From: Panax quinquefolius
Taxonomy: Eukaryota; Streptophyta; Magnoliopsida; Apiales; Araliaceae
Length of the DNA: 64,000 nucleotides
Assembly: GCA_020205615.1 (NCBI GenBank)
Contig: CM035151.1
Coordinates: 10,626,565-10,690,564, forward strand
Direction of reading: 5' to 3'
Shown piece by piece: positions 45,095-57,811 of the stretch. Numbering within the stretch: the stretch's first letter is position 1; each line of letters opens with the position of its first letter. The position numbers were made by a program, and so were the translations under genes. The notes under the pieces are model-generated. The model was given only the letters and a program-made list of their open reading frames with translations, was not told the DNA's origin and ran no database searches.

Positions 45095-48000
45095 TCAGCG
45101 TCGCCAAAAACGCCCTTGTTGCTTTTGCTCCTGCATTCTCCTGCACATCAGTAGAACAAGCAACAGTCAAGCATCAATATCAAACCCAGCATGCATAAAA
45201 ACCAGTGTGTATCATGCATCTTCAGAGCTTATATAGGCAGTTAACAAAATGCAAGTATAATAGTAATATTTTTCTAATAAGCAAATTAATTTTTTTTAAA
45301 AAAATCCCCTAGTTATCCTTTCTTTTTTCGTCAGCAGTTGACTAAAGCAACCGATCAACATGCAAAATGTATCTTCAAGGGAAAATGGAGATGTAAATGG
45401 GCATTAAGGGATTGAACTCGATGGAATGAGGTATCACATTAATTAGAATCTATCTTTCCCTGATTATTTCTTCCAAACTTTTTCCCTCTATGTTGAAGAA
45501 TCATGATATTGACGAGAAAAGGAACTTCAACTCTCATACTACGATAGAAAAAATCCGATAATTTAAATTCCATGGTTTGGGCTGTATGATAAACCAAACT
45601 TCCCGAGCTCAGCTCAAGGTCAACTCAATTAAGTCAGGGTTGTTCCAGAATGACCAAGGCAAACAAGTCGACATCAATCATGTTTTAAGGTTACTTGGGA
45701 ACAAGTCTAGCTACTCTCAATCACATTTTACTCTATGCTTTTTAACTTTTAAGGCCCAACTTAAGACACCCACAGCTCGGTCAGATATAAATGGGTAAGA
45801 GACTTACTTCTGATGCTCCTTGGAACGTTCAATGAACTCCTTAGCTATATCACGACCCTGATATGAAGCTAGAACAGGGCGGATATCAGCTGGTCTATTT
45901 CTAGCAACATCTGCACCCAAACCAGGCAGCTGGTGAATTTTAACATCTTAGGATAACTTAGTCATGGAGTCAACTTAATTTAATCACCATTAAGACAAGG
46001 AGAACAACCCTGTGTGAATTGAAATCTGGCAATAACTTACATTCAAGAAATGGAATAAGATCCAAAAGTGTTGTATCTTCTGCCTCACCCTTCCATTGCT
46101 TTATTGGTACACAATTTTCTGGCTGAAGGCAAGTTTCTAGTGCATTACCACTCACATAAAGAATCCTTGACGGATCTCTATTCAGCATTGAAAGGTCCTG
46201 CCAGACAAAATCACAGTTTACAAACATATCGTTCATTTGTTACTTTTGGGAACACATACCATAACAAATTATAATAAGTCCACAGCACTATTCTGCTTAC
46301 CATATTACCTAAATTTGGGATTGTAAATACTTGGCTATTATTACAGTTATATCAACGAAATTTTTATGAGGAATTTGGTCACATACTATGAATGTAATAG
46401 GTCAAATATAATAAATAAAAAAGACATCAATACCCCAAATGAAAAATTGAAGCACAAGAATACCATAGGAGACAAAAGTGCAGCCAATTCATTTAATTGG
46501 CATTCATTTACCTAAACAAAAGACATTATTATTATCAACTGGCACCAACTTCCAGTATTATGAATTTTGCTAACCATATGAGGTTACAACTAAGGAATAG
46601 AAAGTATGACTACAAAAAGGAGGAGGAATTGAAATTGGTTATAACTGACGGGATGTGAAGGACGGGGTGAGAACATAATGTTTAACAAAATTACCACGGG
46701 TGACTACATTAGTAAAGAACAGACAATTAAAACCATAGCAAGTCAACTTACTCTATAATGCTTCTGGCCCTGATATTTAGTTGCAGCCCTTGATAGCCTA
46801 TACCGTATGCAATGCTTTGGGTCCAATCTATCAACAGAAGGATCAACATACTGCACATGCCAAAAATGGCCAGATACTGTAGGTGATACTTAGAACTGGG
46901 ATACGATAATACAGCACAAGGATACACTACGATTTCATAAAATGATCAACGTACCATACTAAGTTGATCAGAATACACTACGATTTCATAAAATTGGGCT
47001 AGATGTTCCAAAAAGGCATCAACTCCAGGTCTTTTGAATGTTCGCCAACCTCTGTCACGCTTCATTACACACACAAATTCATACAAAAAGTAGACAAAAG
47101 GAGAAGGTAACAGAAACATCAAATGAGATTGGAATAAAAAACATTATGCTAATCCAAGGTTGAATACGCCCTATACCTTCCAATCAGAGTATATCAATGT
47201 CTCATTTAGATCCAGTACTAGTGTGAACACATGCTGCTCCATCGGATGCAAATCTGGGAGAAGCTTATCTGAAGATGGTTCAGTAAACCCCTATAATGAA
47301 ATAAATAAGATTATGTCAGCTGAGATCAAAACAATAAGCCAACCAAGAGAAAAACCACAATCCAAAAATTCTGAATTTAGTTATATCAAACAATAAGCAA
47401 AGAATCAAATGTTAATTATGGATTAAATCCAGTACTTACACGAACTTGTTCTTCAATTGACCTCCTAACGTCTACGTAAAGCTCGAGAAACTTAGCAGGC
47501 ACTGAAACATCAGATAAACAAATGATGCAAGTTATAAGTAAAACTACTAGTAAGGAAATTACAAAAGTGGCAGTAACAATAGAGAGTGATATGCAATGCA
47601 GTATACAATAAATGACAACAGGAGAGAATATAAAGAGAAAAGAATTTATCAAAAAAACTTGAAGGGAAAAGAAGAGAAGAAACCAAAAGGATTATACACC
47701 AAAAGAGGAGCAATTTGAATTATGTCTCAAGTTTCTCCTTTTCTAGACACTAGAAAAAGTACCTCTTGCCCCTAACACAGTAAAGTCATTCATGATCTCA
47801 AAACTCTCAACCACTGATAAGCCAAAAGCAGAATACAATATTTTGCAAGTTTTGTATATGTCTGAGGAGGATCTGCTTCAAAATAGGTTTTATGGTTTTG
47901 GCTAGAGCAAGGACGGCAAAGGAATTTTGGCAGACTGGAAGAGAGAAATGATCAGACTTTTGTGATCATTCTAAGCCCTTTCCGTTATTACAGTACAGAG

Positions 48001-51000
48001 TATCCTTTTTGGCTTCTTTGTAAACTTCTGCAATGAATGATTTGTTCGGCTTTCAGACATCCATAGGGATTGGAAAGAAATTCTCTTTTGAGTTTTGAGG
48101 GAGGGAAAAAGACTAATAAAAATATAGACTACTCTAAAACATTATATCTTGAAACTGGTACATATTTCTTTGATATGCAAAAAACAACAGCAGATCACTT
48201 ATATGGAGAGTTGGACATAAAAGGTTGACCTCCTTAATTTTCACACGAGTAGCATGACATTAACAAATTAATTTCAAGGCTAGTATATCTAAGAACCTGC
48301 TCTTGACAAAGTTTTTAGTGCTATAAGCCTATAAATGGCTACTAATCAGAAAAGAAGGATCAAGTAGCACTGTAGCATCAACAAAAATCCAACGGAAATA
48401 AAGACTAAGATGATAGGACGATGAGATATTGCTAATACACAATAAAGAAAAAGAGATAAAACTGAATAAGGTTTGAGATGGAAACAATTTAGTTAAAAAC
48501 ATGCTAAATGTTCAACATCAATTGAACTCCATATAACGCGTGAAAGTCTAACCTGTCCATGAAGCAGAATGTATCATAGCTTGAAATTTCTGCAACCAAA
48601 TGATGATCATTAAATTAAGAACAGTAATACATGGTATCACACTGATAAGGTCTAGAATTAAATATCTGGCTCACTCCAGAAGTCCAGATGAAGCTTGAAT
48701 TTCTACTAAGAAAAAAAATAAGCACATCAAACAAGGGTGCCAACAGATGTAAACACTAATTGATGATCAACAAGGCCCCTAAAAGGTTAACACGAGTCAT
48801 GACCGCAGAAGCACATAATCGGAAACGAGAAACAGGTACAAAACAAAAGGAAAACATAGAATCGACATTTTCCGATAATTAAGGGTATGAAACGATGGGG
48901 TAACACTTTACATAACATTTATTCTTTATTTAGTTTTACTTTAATTCAAGCTAATGTACATACAAGCATTTAGCACATTACCAAATAAAATCACTATTCT
49001 CCGATATACGTAGACTTGCAGTCAAAACAAACATATAGCATAAGGAATAACAGAGAGTGAGATAGACAGTTCAAGCAAAGAAGGCAGCCACGACTAAAGA
49101 GAACATAACTGAAGTGACGAGTTCAATAGGTCAGTTAGACCAGCGTCTTTTCTTCCTTTTCTCTTCTCTCTGTCCATTCGTTATCTAAAGTTCTCTCGGC
49201 AGATAAGCGAGTGTTTTTGTTTAGAGTTAATTTTGATTTTTATCCAAAACCAAAACTTATCCTTATTTACATGTTGACACACTTTTAATAAAAATCATTC
49301 ATACCCAAAATGTTCCAGCTCTGTACCCACTTCGTACCCAAAAAAAATTGAAAAAGAAAAATAACGAATGCCTTAAATCTTTGGAAGGTGCTTCAAGATG
49401 GAAGTTTGACATTTTTGCATCTTTTTGTATTACTTTTGTACCCGAACATCTCAAGAACGTAAAACGGGAGCGGAGTATTATTTCTGTGCTTCATAGGGCA
49501 TGACTACTACTTACAAGAAAGAAAGTAAAACTAATAAACTTTTATACCATCAAGTAGAAGCCACTAACTCAAATGAATTTGAACCAAACATATAAATAAA
49601 ACATTAAGAAAAAAATCCAGTAAATAACAGCATACTCTAGTGTGACGAGTATTATTAAGATACAGCAACAACGGTGTAAATAGTGTAACAAGAGCTTCAG
49701 TAACTAATTCTTTAAACTTGTTCCTGTATCTGTAATCAATAATAGTAATAAAAGACGAAATGACCCCTTAAAACAACAAATCAAATTTGTGTGAATAGTA
49801 CAACCACATTTCCCTTGACGTAATGAACTAATAAACATTACCATCAATCCATTATTACAATATCAAGCAAGTGAACAGCATTTGTTTGAAATTTTCTCAT
49901 GCATTGGCAAAGTTCTCCCTCTCCAATACCAGTGTCATGCTTTTGTTGTTGAGATGTCCCAAAATGTTCGTCACTTTTACAAAACTAATGTAACTTCAAA
50001 TCAAATTGGCCTCTCATTTGGAAAAAAAGAAGGTGATTTGCTTATCAAAATAATATAATAAAATGGCGGTTGTCTCAAGCTCAACTACCTCAGGGAGCCT
50101 GTTTTCAATCATTCTTTTGGCCTTTCCCCCTAAAGGTAGCTTAATACTTCTTAGGCATATCAGAACTTTTGATTCTTACCTACTGATTTCATAAGCAAAA
50201 ATTATTTCATCCTCATTATAATAGTATATTTTCCTAGGGTTCTTAAAATGAAAGGCCGTCATTAGAGTGGTTTCTACCAAAAAATCACGCACATTTTAGA
50301 TTATAAAACTAGATAATTAGACTCACACCAAGCGTAGTTCCATCATCCTGAATGGCATGATTTGCAGATGCACGAAAGGCTTTGGTCTTCTTGTCGACCT
50401 CGTCCAAACTATATCCTGGAAAATAAAAAAGGAAAATAATATTATTGAAAGGAGGTAGAAAGAGAAGCATCACATCTCACTTATTTTATTCCAATTTCCT
50501 AGCAAGTTGTCTTAATCACATCATCCCAGACATCACAACTAACTTAAAACCATCAACCGACAAACAGCTAACTATTCTAAAACATTGATGTATACATATA
50601 ATAATTTCTTTATTTTTTGAAACGTAAAGTAAATTTTAGCTAAAAAGCACAAATGAATGGGTTGTGGAAGTACCCGAAATCCATACAAATGAAATTGGCT
50701 AACCAAAAAATCACCTACATTCATAGGAGAAGAATCACCTACATTTCTACATGATGTAATTGTTCACATAATACTACCCAAAAAATGCAAAACACAGAAT
50801 AAAACCAAGAAATAGAGGAACATTCCTAAACTACAAATTAAAACACAAGTACATAAAACTCAGAGATGTTCAGTGCGAAGTAACAAGCAAAAGAGAAACA
50901 GATGACAGATATATATGGGAAGAATATAGATGTCGGAAACGAACCAAAAAGAAGTAGTTCTATATGTAGAAAAAAGTTGTACCGTATGTGACATAACCAG

Positions 51001-51247
51001 CCGCAGCAAGGCCTCCACTTAAAGAGGCAATGAGACCGTACTTCAGAAAATTCCATGGCTTCTTCTCAGCTCCGGCTGCCTCAGGAGGTGGAGTTGGCGC
51101 AGTGGGAGGAGGCGGCACTTGATTGTCGACAATAGACGAGGCTGAAACAATCGGTTCTTTTGGAGGATTTGCAGTAACAGAAAAGCATCGGTTATTACTT
51201 TTCTTCAAAATGGTTGAAAAAGACCGAGCTCGATATATTGCATACAT
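45095..51247 (-). CDS. TIM50: Mitochondrial import inner membrane translocase subunit TIM50
   Basis: The receptor subunit of the TIM23 complex, which takes presequence proteins from the outer to the inner mitochondrial membrane. Ten coding exons (minus): 50983-51247, 50327-50415, 48553-48589, 47440-47501, 47177-47290, 46955-47059, 46752-46850, 46041-46197, 45808-45910 and 45095-45140. All junctions are GT-AG with matching phase, giving 358 residues. The N-terminus [16 protein letters not shown] is a basic, Ser-rich presequence. A proline-rich linker precedes one membrane segment (about 67-86). The FCP1/NIF domain follows, with [41 protein letters not shown] and [14 protein letters not shown]. 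The phosphatase DxD motif reads DLN, so enzyme activity is unlikely. The protein ends GRFWRR. A non-coding first exon probably lies at about 51480-51620, with an acceptor (ctacag) at 51284 leading 36 bp before the ATG. Confidence 0.95.
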
Positions 51248-51479
51248 TACGAATCAAATTGGTATTTTGGTCTCTTCAGCACCTGTAGATCATACAAAAT
51301 TTAATTGGCAGTGTATCAAAATACGAATCAGCATTGAATGGCATGATAGATCAATTTGCACGAATAAACACTGTTTAACCGGTTGAGTTTGGGACCTTAG
51401 CCTTACAATTTAAACATGTAGGATGGATTAACGTAATAATAATAACTACCAAAATAAATATTTACAATTAAATAAGAGA

Positions 51480-51625
51480 GAAAAGCGATGGCGTGCAGAG
51501 AAGGAACCCTCCGACAGTATTTGGTCGGTGATAGATCGATTGGCGATGATCTCGTCGGAGTTCAGACGATGTGTGTTTTTTGCACGAAGAATGAAATAGG
51601 GTTTTGTGAGGATTTAGCTTGGGAG
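51480..51625 (-). other. Probable 5'UTR exon of TIM50
   Basis: A GC-richer stretch upstream of the ATG exon, separated by AT-rich intron-like DNA with an acceptor at 51284. Exon limits and transcription start are inferred. Its open frame (51468-51659) resembles no known protein and has no link in frame to the TIM50 start. Confidence 0.4.
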
Positions 51626-51910
51626 CTGGGAGGGAAATAAGATGGACAAAAATGCCCATTTATATTCTGAATTTATCAATTTAAATTTAACCTTGTTTAA
51701 AAGTTGGTGTAATAATTGAAGTAGTTATATACTTAAATTTGACTAAAATTGGGTGTTTGACTCTATCAAGTATCAATACCAAAATACTTCATTCGTTTTA
51801 AATTATTTAATTATTATTAATTTTTAAAAAATTAAGCTCAAAATTAATATAATTTTTTTAAATCTTAATAAATACAATAATAAATAATATAAAATATCTA
51901 AAAAATATTA

Positions 51911-53630
51911 TGTGACGCCCCAAAAATTAGGTATACATCACCCATCTTGGGTGTGGATACATAATCTGAGAATTCAAATACAACTGCTGCAGTATAATAC
52001 GATAAACATAAATTGTGAGTTTGAATACAAATATTATCTACTAGAGATTATCTGAACTCAAAAGGAGTCGCCATTACTGATTATTATCACACTATTTCAC
52101 GTAATAGTGAGGACTACTAATCTTATCATCTGGACCATCACTCCGTTCCTCGGCTAAGTCCCATTTATATATTCTCATTTCACAAGAGAGCGGTGAAAAG
52201 AAAAGGTGAGCTCAATTAGCCCAAGAAGAAATATTATGACTAAGATAATGCAGAATAAATTATCATTAGTCTCCAACAATGTTAAACGATAAAATATAAT
52301 AGACATCAAGTTTAACTGCGGCAACAATGCAATCCATTAAAAGAGTCAGTAGAAAATAAAATCTACTATCTTTTATGATTAAAAAGTTTTTTCATCATTT
52401 ATTATCGGAGACTCGACAATAAATATTTCACAACATCGAATCACCCTCGCACTACTGGCCAGGATATTCTTTAGTATCGCGACCACAATTATCCATGCCT
52501 ACGGGCGAAGAATATTTGTGTATTCATTAATGGTCGTGATCATGCCAACAATCGTCCCATCAATGCACTACTGCAGGGCGATGAGGACTTTTACCACATC
52601 ATTTGTAACATTACGGTCATGATTACAGAAATAATCTCTCATCATAATCATACCAAGTTCATCTACATGCCTTTCTGAATGCCACGATGACTTTCAACAT
52701 AATATAAACATGAGGATGATGACAATGATATAAGAATTGAATAAAACAAGTTCAAGAATTAATTTGTCCAAGAACTACTAATTTCCAAATTATCAACATG
52801 ATCTTCGCTTTGTAGAGTAAAATTCAAGAATGATCGGAAGAATATTTCCATGAAAAGATCTTTGGATGAAGCCAAATATCGAGGATATTCTACTAATTTC
52901 ATGGAGTATAAAGTCAAAACTTTAACCAACCGAGTATAATAAATAATGGAATAACAAAAGAAATCACCATGCATGCGGTGCTTGGCATGTAGGCGAGGTT
53001 ATTCAACGAATACTAAATAACGGAACCGGTCAAGCGAAATTACAGCAAGCGGGATGTTCAAACAGAATAATAAAGAATGGAATAACAACGAAATCACCGT
53101 AAATGCGGTGCCCATTATGAGCAGGTTATTCCAATGGAATACTAATAAGGATTTAATCGGTCGGCGTAAAAAACGCCGCAGAATAGGATATTCCAATGAA
53201 TAATAATAAAGAAGCGGAACCGGATCCGTCGTAAAAGCGCATGAGCGGGATATTCAGCGAGAATAATAAAAACGCGGAATCGGTCCGGCAGAAAAAGCGC
53301 GTAAACGAGATATTCCAAATGAATAGTAAAGGCGGAATAATAGAAGAATGTCACCAAGTATAGGGTAGATCTGCGTATCTGAGTTATTCCAACGAATAAT
53401 AAGCAATGGAATAACAACAGTTCTCTTCGTGAATAAGAAAGAATAACACCCTTACCATAAAAAGAAGCTGAATATAAAAGTAGTTAAGTAGCGAATACTT
53501 TTCTTCATCTCTATAGTCTCTATATAGTTTCTCTCTCTAGAGTTCGATGAAATTCGTAAGAAAATAATGAAGGAATGAGCTTATTTATAGGAAAATGGAA
53601 TGCATAATAACTAATCGTGAGCGGTCCAGT
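51911..53630 (-). repeat. Diverged LTR of a related gypsy family (solo or truncated)
   Basis: It starts TGTGACGCCCC at 51911, and its first 450 bp align with the LTR ends of the two Tekay-like elements (shared gtatacatcacc, gagtttgaatacaaatatta, gtgaggactacta, ggtgagctcaa). A TATA-type word in the matching position (minus TATAAATA, near 53582-53589) supports this. The other terminus, expected as ggggtcttaca, is not seen; sequence from about 53640 is unrelated, so it is truncated or interrupted. No internal region adjoins it. Confidence 0.7.
52975..53420 (-). repeat. Degenerate tandem repeat, about 70-80 bp unit, inside the diverged LTR
   Basis: About five or six copies contain a gcggaaccggtc-like block, an aaaagcgc-like block and ggatattccaatgaataata. 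Copies differ considerably. It lies where the sister LTRs carry their shorter 'gaatagtaactcatg' array. Confidence 0.6.
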
Positions 53631-53639
53631 TGATTTACT

Positions 53640-54240
53640 TTAATCATTTGCTAAACAAGTCTCGTGAAACCAAGAGATTCATTAGGGTCCAATGACTTGC
53701 TTATGCGGAGGGAAGGTGTTAGGCACCCTCGACATCCGTGTGTTACCACGGTGACCACCACTTTTCAATTAAAATGTTATATGAATGTGTGTGTGTGTGG
53801 ATCGATGTGCAATTTATTTGGAAGTAGTGTTATGCCTCGTTACTTTATATCTGAAAGGGTTTGATTTGTGTAAAAATTTAATTTTAAACAAGATATATAG
53901 CGATGTTTTGTAAAGAGATTTTTCAAACCATGTGCTCGATAGTAATTGAGGCCTTTGATACTTCCATTTTATTAAATGTTAAACTTGATTGCTTTTATTT
54001 TTGAGATCGAAAGAATCTTGAGAAAAAAATATATATAGCGATCTTAGAATTCCTTGTGGGCATGAAAGCCATCTAAGGAAATGAAGGCACCGTGAATAAT
54101 TTAAAAGTGCTTTATAACTAAAATGTCCATCACGAGCCAGAATCTAGATTAGATGGTTTGAGATCAATGATCACACGATTCTTAGGCTCACATGATGCCA
54201 CAATTTATATGAAAGCAATAAGCGATTATATATATAAAAA
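53640..54240. repeat. Possible fragment of another LTR family
   Basis: Contains ggaaggtgttaggcaccctc at 53712-53731, a phrase I associate with LTRs of the Tat/Ogre group in plants. No terminus or coding domain is visible, so this is a weak family guess. Confidence 0.3.
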
Positions 54241-54247
54241 GTCAGAA

Positions 54248-54249
<2 letters not shown>

Positions 54250-54286
<37 letters not shown>

Positions 54287-54514
54287 TCGACCACCACCAC
54301 GCGAACTTAATGGGAGACTAGAAATGTAAATATATAAAAGTGGTAAATATATATAGAGAGACAAGATCAACCACCACGTAACAACTCCACGAGGGATCAA
54401 AATGTAAATAAAGTAGTAAAGGCAATCAACCGTCATCATGGTAAACTCCGAAATTTGGACTAAATGTAAATAAAGCGGTAAAAGGCCACAAAGTAAACTC
54501 CGGCACTGACATAA

Positions 54515-54561
<47 letters not shown>

Positions 54562-54612
54562 AGCATTACATGATATATATATCGATCCATTTCAAGGTTT
54601 ATCATTTTAGCG

Positions 54613-54667
<55 letters not shown>
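54250..54667. repeat. TA microsatellites interleaved with a degenerate tandem unit
   Basis: (TA)n tracts lie at 54254-54282, 54518-54558 and 54621-54667. Between them, 54283-54515 repeats a unit of about 65 bp built of (g)aatgtaaataaa, gtggtaaa and a caaccaccac/aactcc block, at least three times with heavy divergence. Confidence 0.7.
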
Positions 54668-54672
<5 letters not shown>

Positions 54673-54715
54673 ATAAACACTCCTACTTTACGGTCCATAT
54701 TTTAAAGCAAAATAA

Positions 54716-55015
54716 AATATAATATATTCTATTTATAATCAAATAAAAGCGAATAACTTTATAAAAGATTTTACTATCTGAAACACTATCAGTATTATCT
54801 GAAACACTATGCATAATAAAATATAATATATTCTAATTATTGTCTAATAAAGCAGATAGCTTTATAAAAGTATTACATTTTTATATAAAAAGATTTTACT
54901 ATGCAAAATACTATATGAGAACAATTATGCAACACTATGCATAATAGAATATAATATACTCTATTTATAGAATAACTTTATAAAAGTATTACATTTTTAT
55001 ATAAAAGATTTTACG
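54716..55015. repeat. Minisatellite, about 105-128 bp unit
   Basis: Between two and three copies start ataatatattctatttat and contain aactttataaaag, gattttactat and acactatgcataata. Unit length varies through internal indels. It abuts the target site of the second retrotransposon at 55095. Confidence 0.75.
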
Positions 55016-55099
55016 TATTATTACATTAATAATACCAACAAAACTGAGTGACTTATCACTTAAGCATCAATAATTAATACTGGTAATGCTTTCTATGCA

Positions 55100-57811
55100 T
55101 GTGGCGCCCCCAAAATAGGTATACATCACAATTCGGGTTGTCGATACATGGTACGAAACAACTACAACTTTATTATTACAATCAGAAAGCGTGAGTTTGA
55201 ATACAAATATTATCTTCTGAGACAATATCTATACTCAAATAAATTCTCATCACATTTATTGATACATTATTTTACAAAATGGTGAGGACTACTAAACAAT
55301 TCTTTCTAAAACCTTCATTCCATACCCAGGCTAAATACTTTCGCTATATTATCGCCTCACGAGAAGAAAATGGAACAAAAAGGAAAATGTGAGCTCAACT
55401 AGCCCGGTAAAGAATATTATGACTAAGATAATATACAACAAATTACCGTTAGTCTTCAACGGAAAAAATCTAATAGAATCTGATAGACAACAAATTTTAA
55501 ATCAATATTATGCAATGGAAATAATAATTCATTAGAAGAGTTAAGTAGAGAATGCAAACTACTATCTTACATGTATGAATTTAAAAGTTCATCGTCTATC
55601 TTTTATCCTGTAACATCAATCGATATACATACGGAATCAAATATTCATCTTTTTTGCTTTCTGGGCGAAGATATTCATCGATTAATTATGTTCATCTAAA
55701 CACTGTTCATCTTTGCACTACGACCAAAAGATATTCTTGAAATCATTCATCTTTGCTTTCTGGGCCAAAGATATTCAATAATATCATCATTTAAGGCGAG
55801 GGATGATGAAAATATTTTAAAAAAGCGAATCCGGTGAAACAAAATGACAAGGATTAAGGATTAAGGATTAAGTACTTTGTTTTATCCATGTTTAAAAATA
55901 CCTCAAAAATAATCATAGTGGTGTAAAATTCAAGAATGATCAAAACATGGATCTGATCAAAGCTAGTATCGAATAAATATTTTGACAAAAAGAAGAAATT
56001 TTATTTTTAAATTGAATAGTCATGGTATCGTGAATAAATAATAACTCAGACACCAAAAGATAGAAATTTCCCAAAAAACATCTTCACGCTTCATGAATAG
56101 TACTTTCGTGAATAGTAACTCATGAATAATGAACTTCGTGAATAAGAATCATAAATAGTAACTCATGTGAATAGTAACTCGTGAATAATAACTTCATGAA
56201 TAAGTAACTCAAACATGAAAAAGTTCTAAATTTGATAAAAAGTTCAAACCAATATTTCAAAGATAATGATATTGAAGAAATAATATCATTTGAGAAGAAA
56301 ATAACATCCCATACCTCGAAAGATTAGTACTTACAATTTGGAATATCGGATATAGTCTTTGAAGGAACTTACACCGTCTAACAATACTCAAAGTATACTC
56401 AAAATACTCACAAGAATAACTTTCGATAATATAGAGAGAAAACTTGATTTACGGTGTGATTTTCAATTCTAACCTAAGCACCTATTTATAGAAATTCTTT
56501 AAACACCAAAAAGCAAAAAATTTAATAAATTAATAATATAATTATATAAATTTCCTACGCATGCCTAGAATCTGATTTCAGCCATCAAACACATGCCAAA
56601 TTCTAGAAAAAGTAAAAAAAACTTTTCTAATTTTAAATATTTTAAACTTCCAAAAATCAATTATTTGAACTTGAACTTCAATAATTCATAATAAATAGCC
56701 CTTTCATCAGAAAATTCGAATCTCATGAGTTTTTATAGGAAATTCAATTCTCTACAACTTTGCGAAGAAAGTTTTCTAAATTCCAAATAGAAATTGACCG
56801 AAATCCACAAACGAAGCGATTTTATAAAGTTATAATCAAATTTTAGTCGATAAATGGGGTCCACGGACATGTTTAACATGTTTTAAACATTTATTGCAAC
56901 AAAATACTCTTCCTCCTCGTATACTCATATATCCCACATTACGTTATAAAAATATCACCATTATTATATTATTAAAATATAATAATATATTTAAATAAAT
57001 TATTTTATCGAGAAAAGATAAAATTTCAATTTTCAACAATTGTCACATTAAAATTTTCTCCATCTATATCCACATAAAATCAATATTTTCTCATCATATG
57101 AATCAATAATTAATTATTCACAAATAATATTACGAGAATCACAATATTGACAACCGAGCGGTTCAGGAAGAGGGGCTTTCCAATAAAATTTCTCCTTCTT
57201 TGGCGGCGATTAGGTGACCAAACCTCTCCTTAGAGCGAACTTTCTAGACATTGCCAATAATGTTATCTAATAATATTATTGGATAATATGAATTATCGCT
57301 TCGATAATGAAAAATCTTGTGTAATGTGATTATTGAAAACAACAACAATATAAAATATCAATATGAACAATTATTAAATCAATAAAATCTTTGAGCGATA
57401 ATTCTTTGTAACCATTATTGAGTAGTGCCTTCTTATGTAAGAATCAATAATTGGTGCGATCTCTGTATCTTCTTGTGTTTTAACCACAGAGTATTTTAAC
57501 GGTGATAACTTGTAACAACTTCTGTTTGTTATTTTTAAACAACTTATATTTGTCGTTTTCTTCATCCAATCGCTTTTCAGTTATGGGGCCCACACATGGG
57601 CTGCCGTCGTCGTGAATATTCTCCAAATGATCGAATATTCCACGACCAAACGAATATTCTGAAACAACAATGAATATTTTATAACCACTTGCTTATTTTG
57701 AAGTATTTGCGTATTTTACCCTTAACTATCCACATTAATCAAATCAACCCTTACTATTTCAAAATAATAAATAGAAAATTAAATTTCATTAATAATAAGT
57801 TGGGGTCTTAC
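55100..57811 (-). repeat. 3' LTR of the second retrotransposon
   Basis: Plus-strand ends are TGTGGCGCCCCC and GGGGTCTTAC. It contains the family TATA box (56483-56490), the short array (56095-56215) and the three-copy CTTTG...CAAAG motif (about 55640-55775). Confidence 0.9.

Noticed and set aside
47881..50326. Extra genes in the large TIM50 introns
   Set aside because: No plus- or minus-strand frame shows a recognised domain, and the exons on both sides join cleanly without additional coding sequence.
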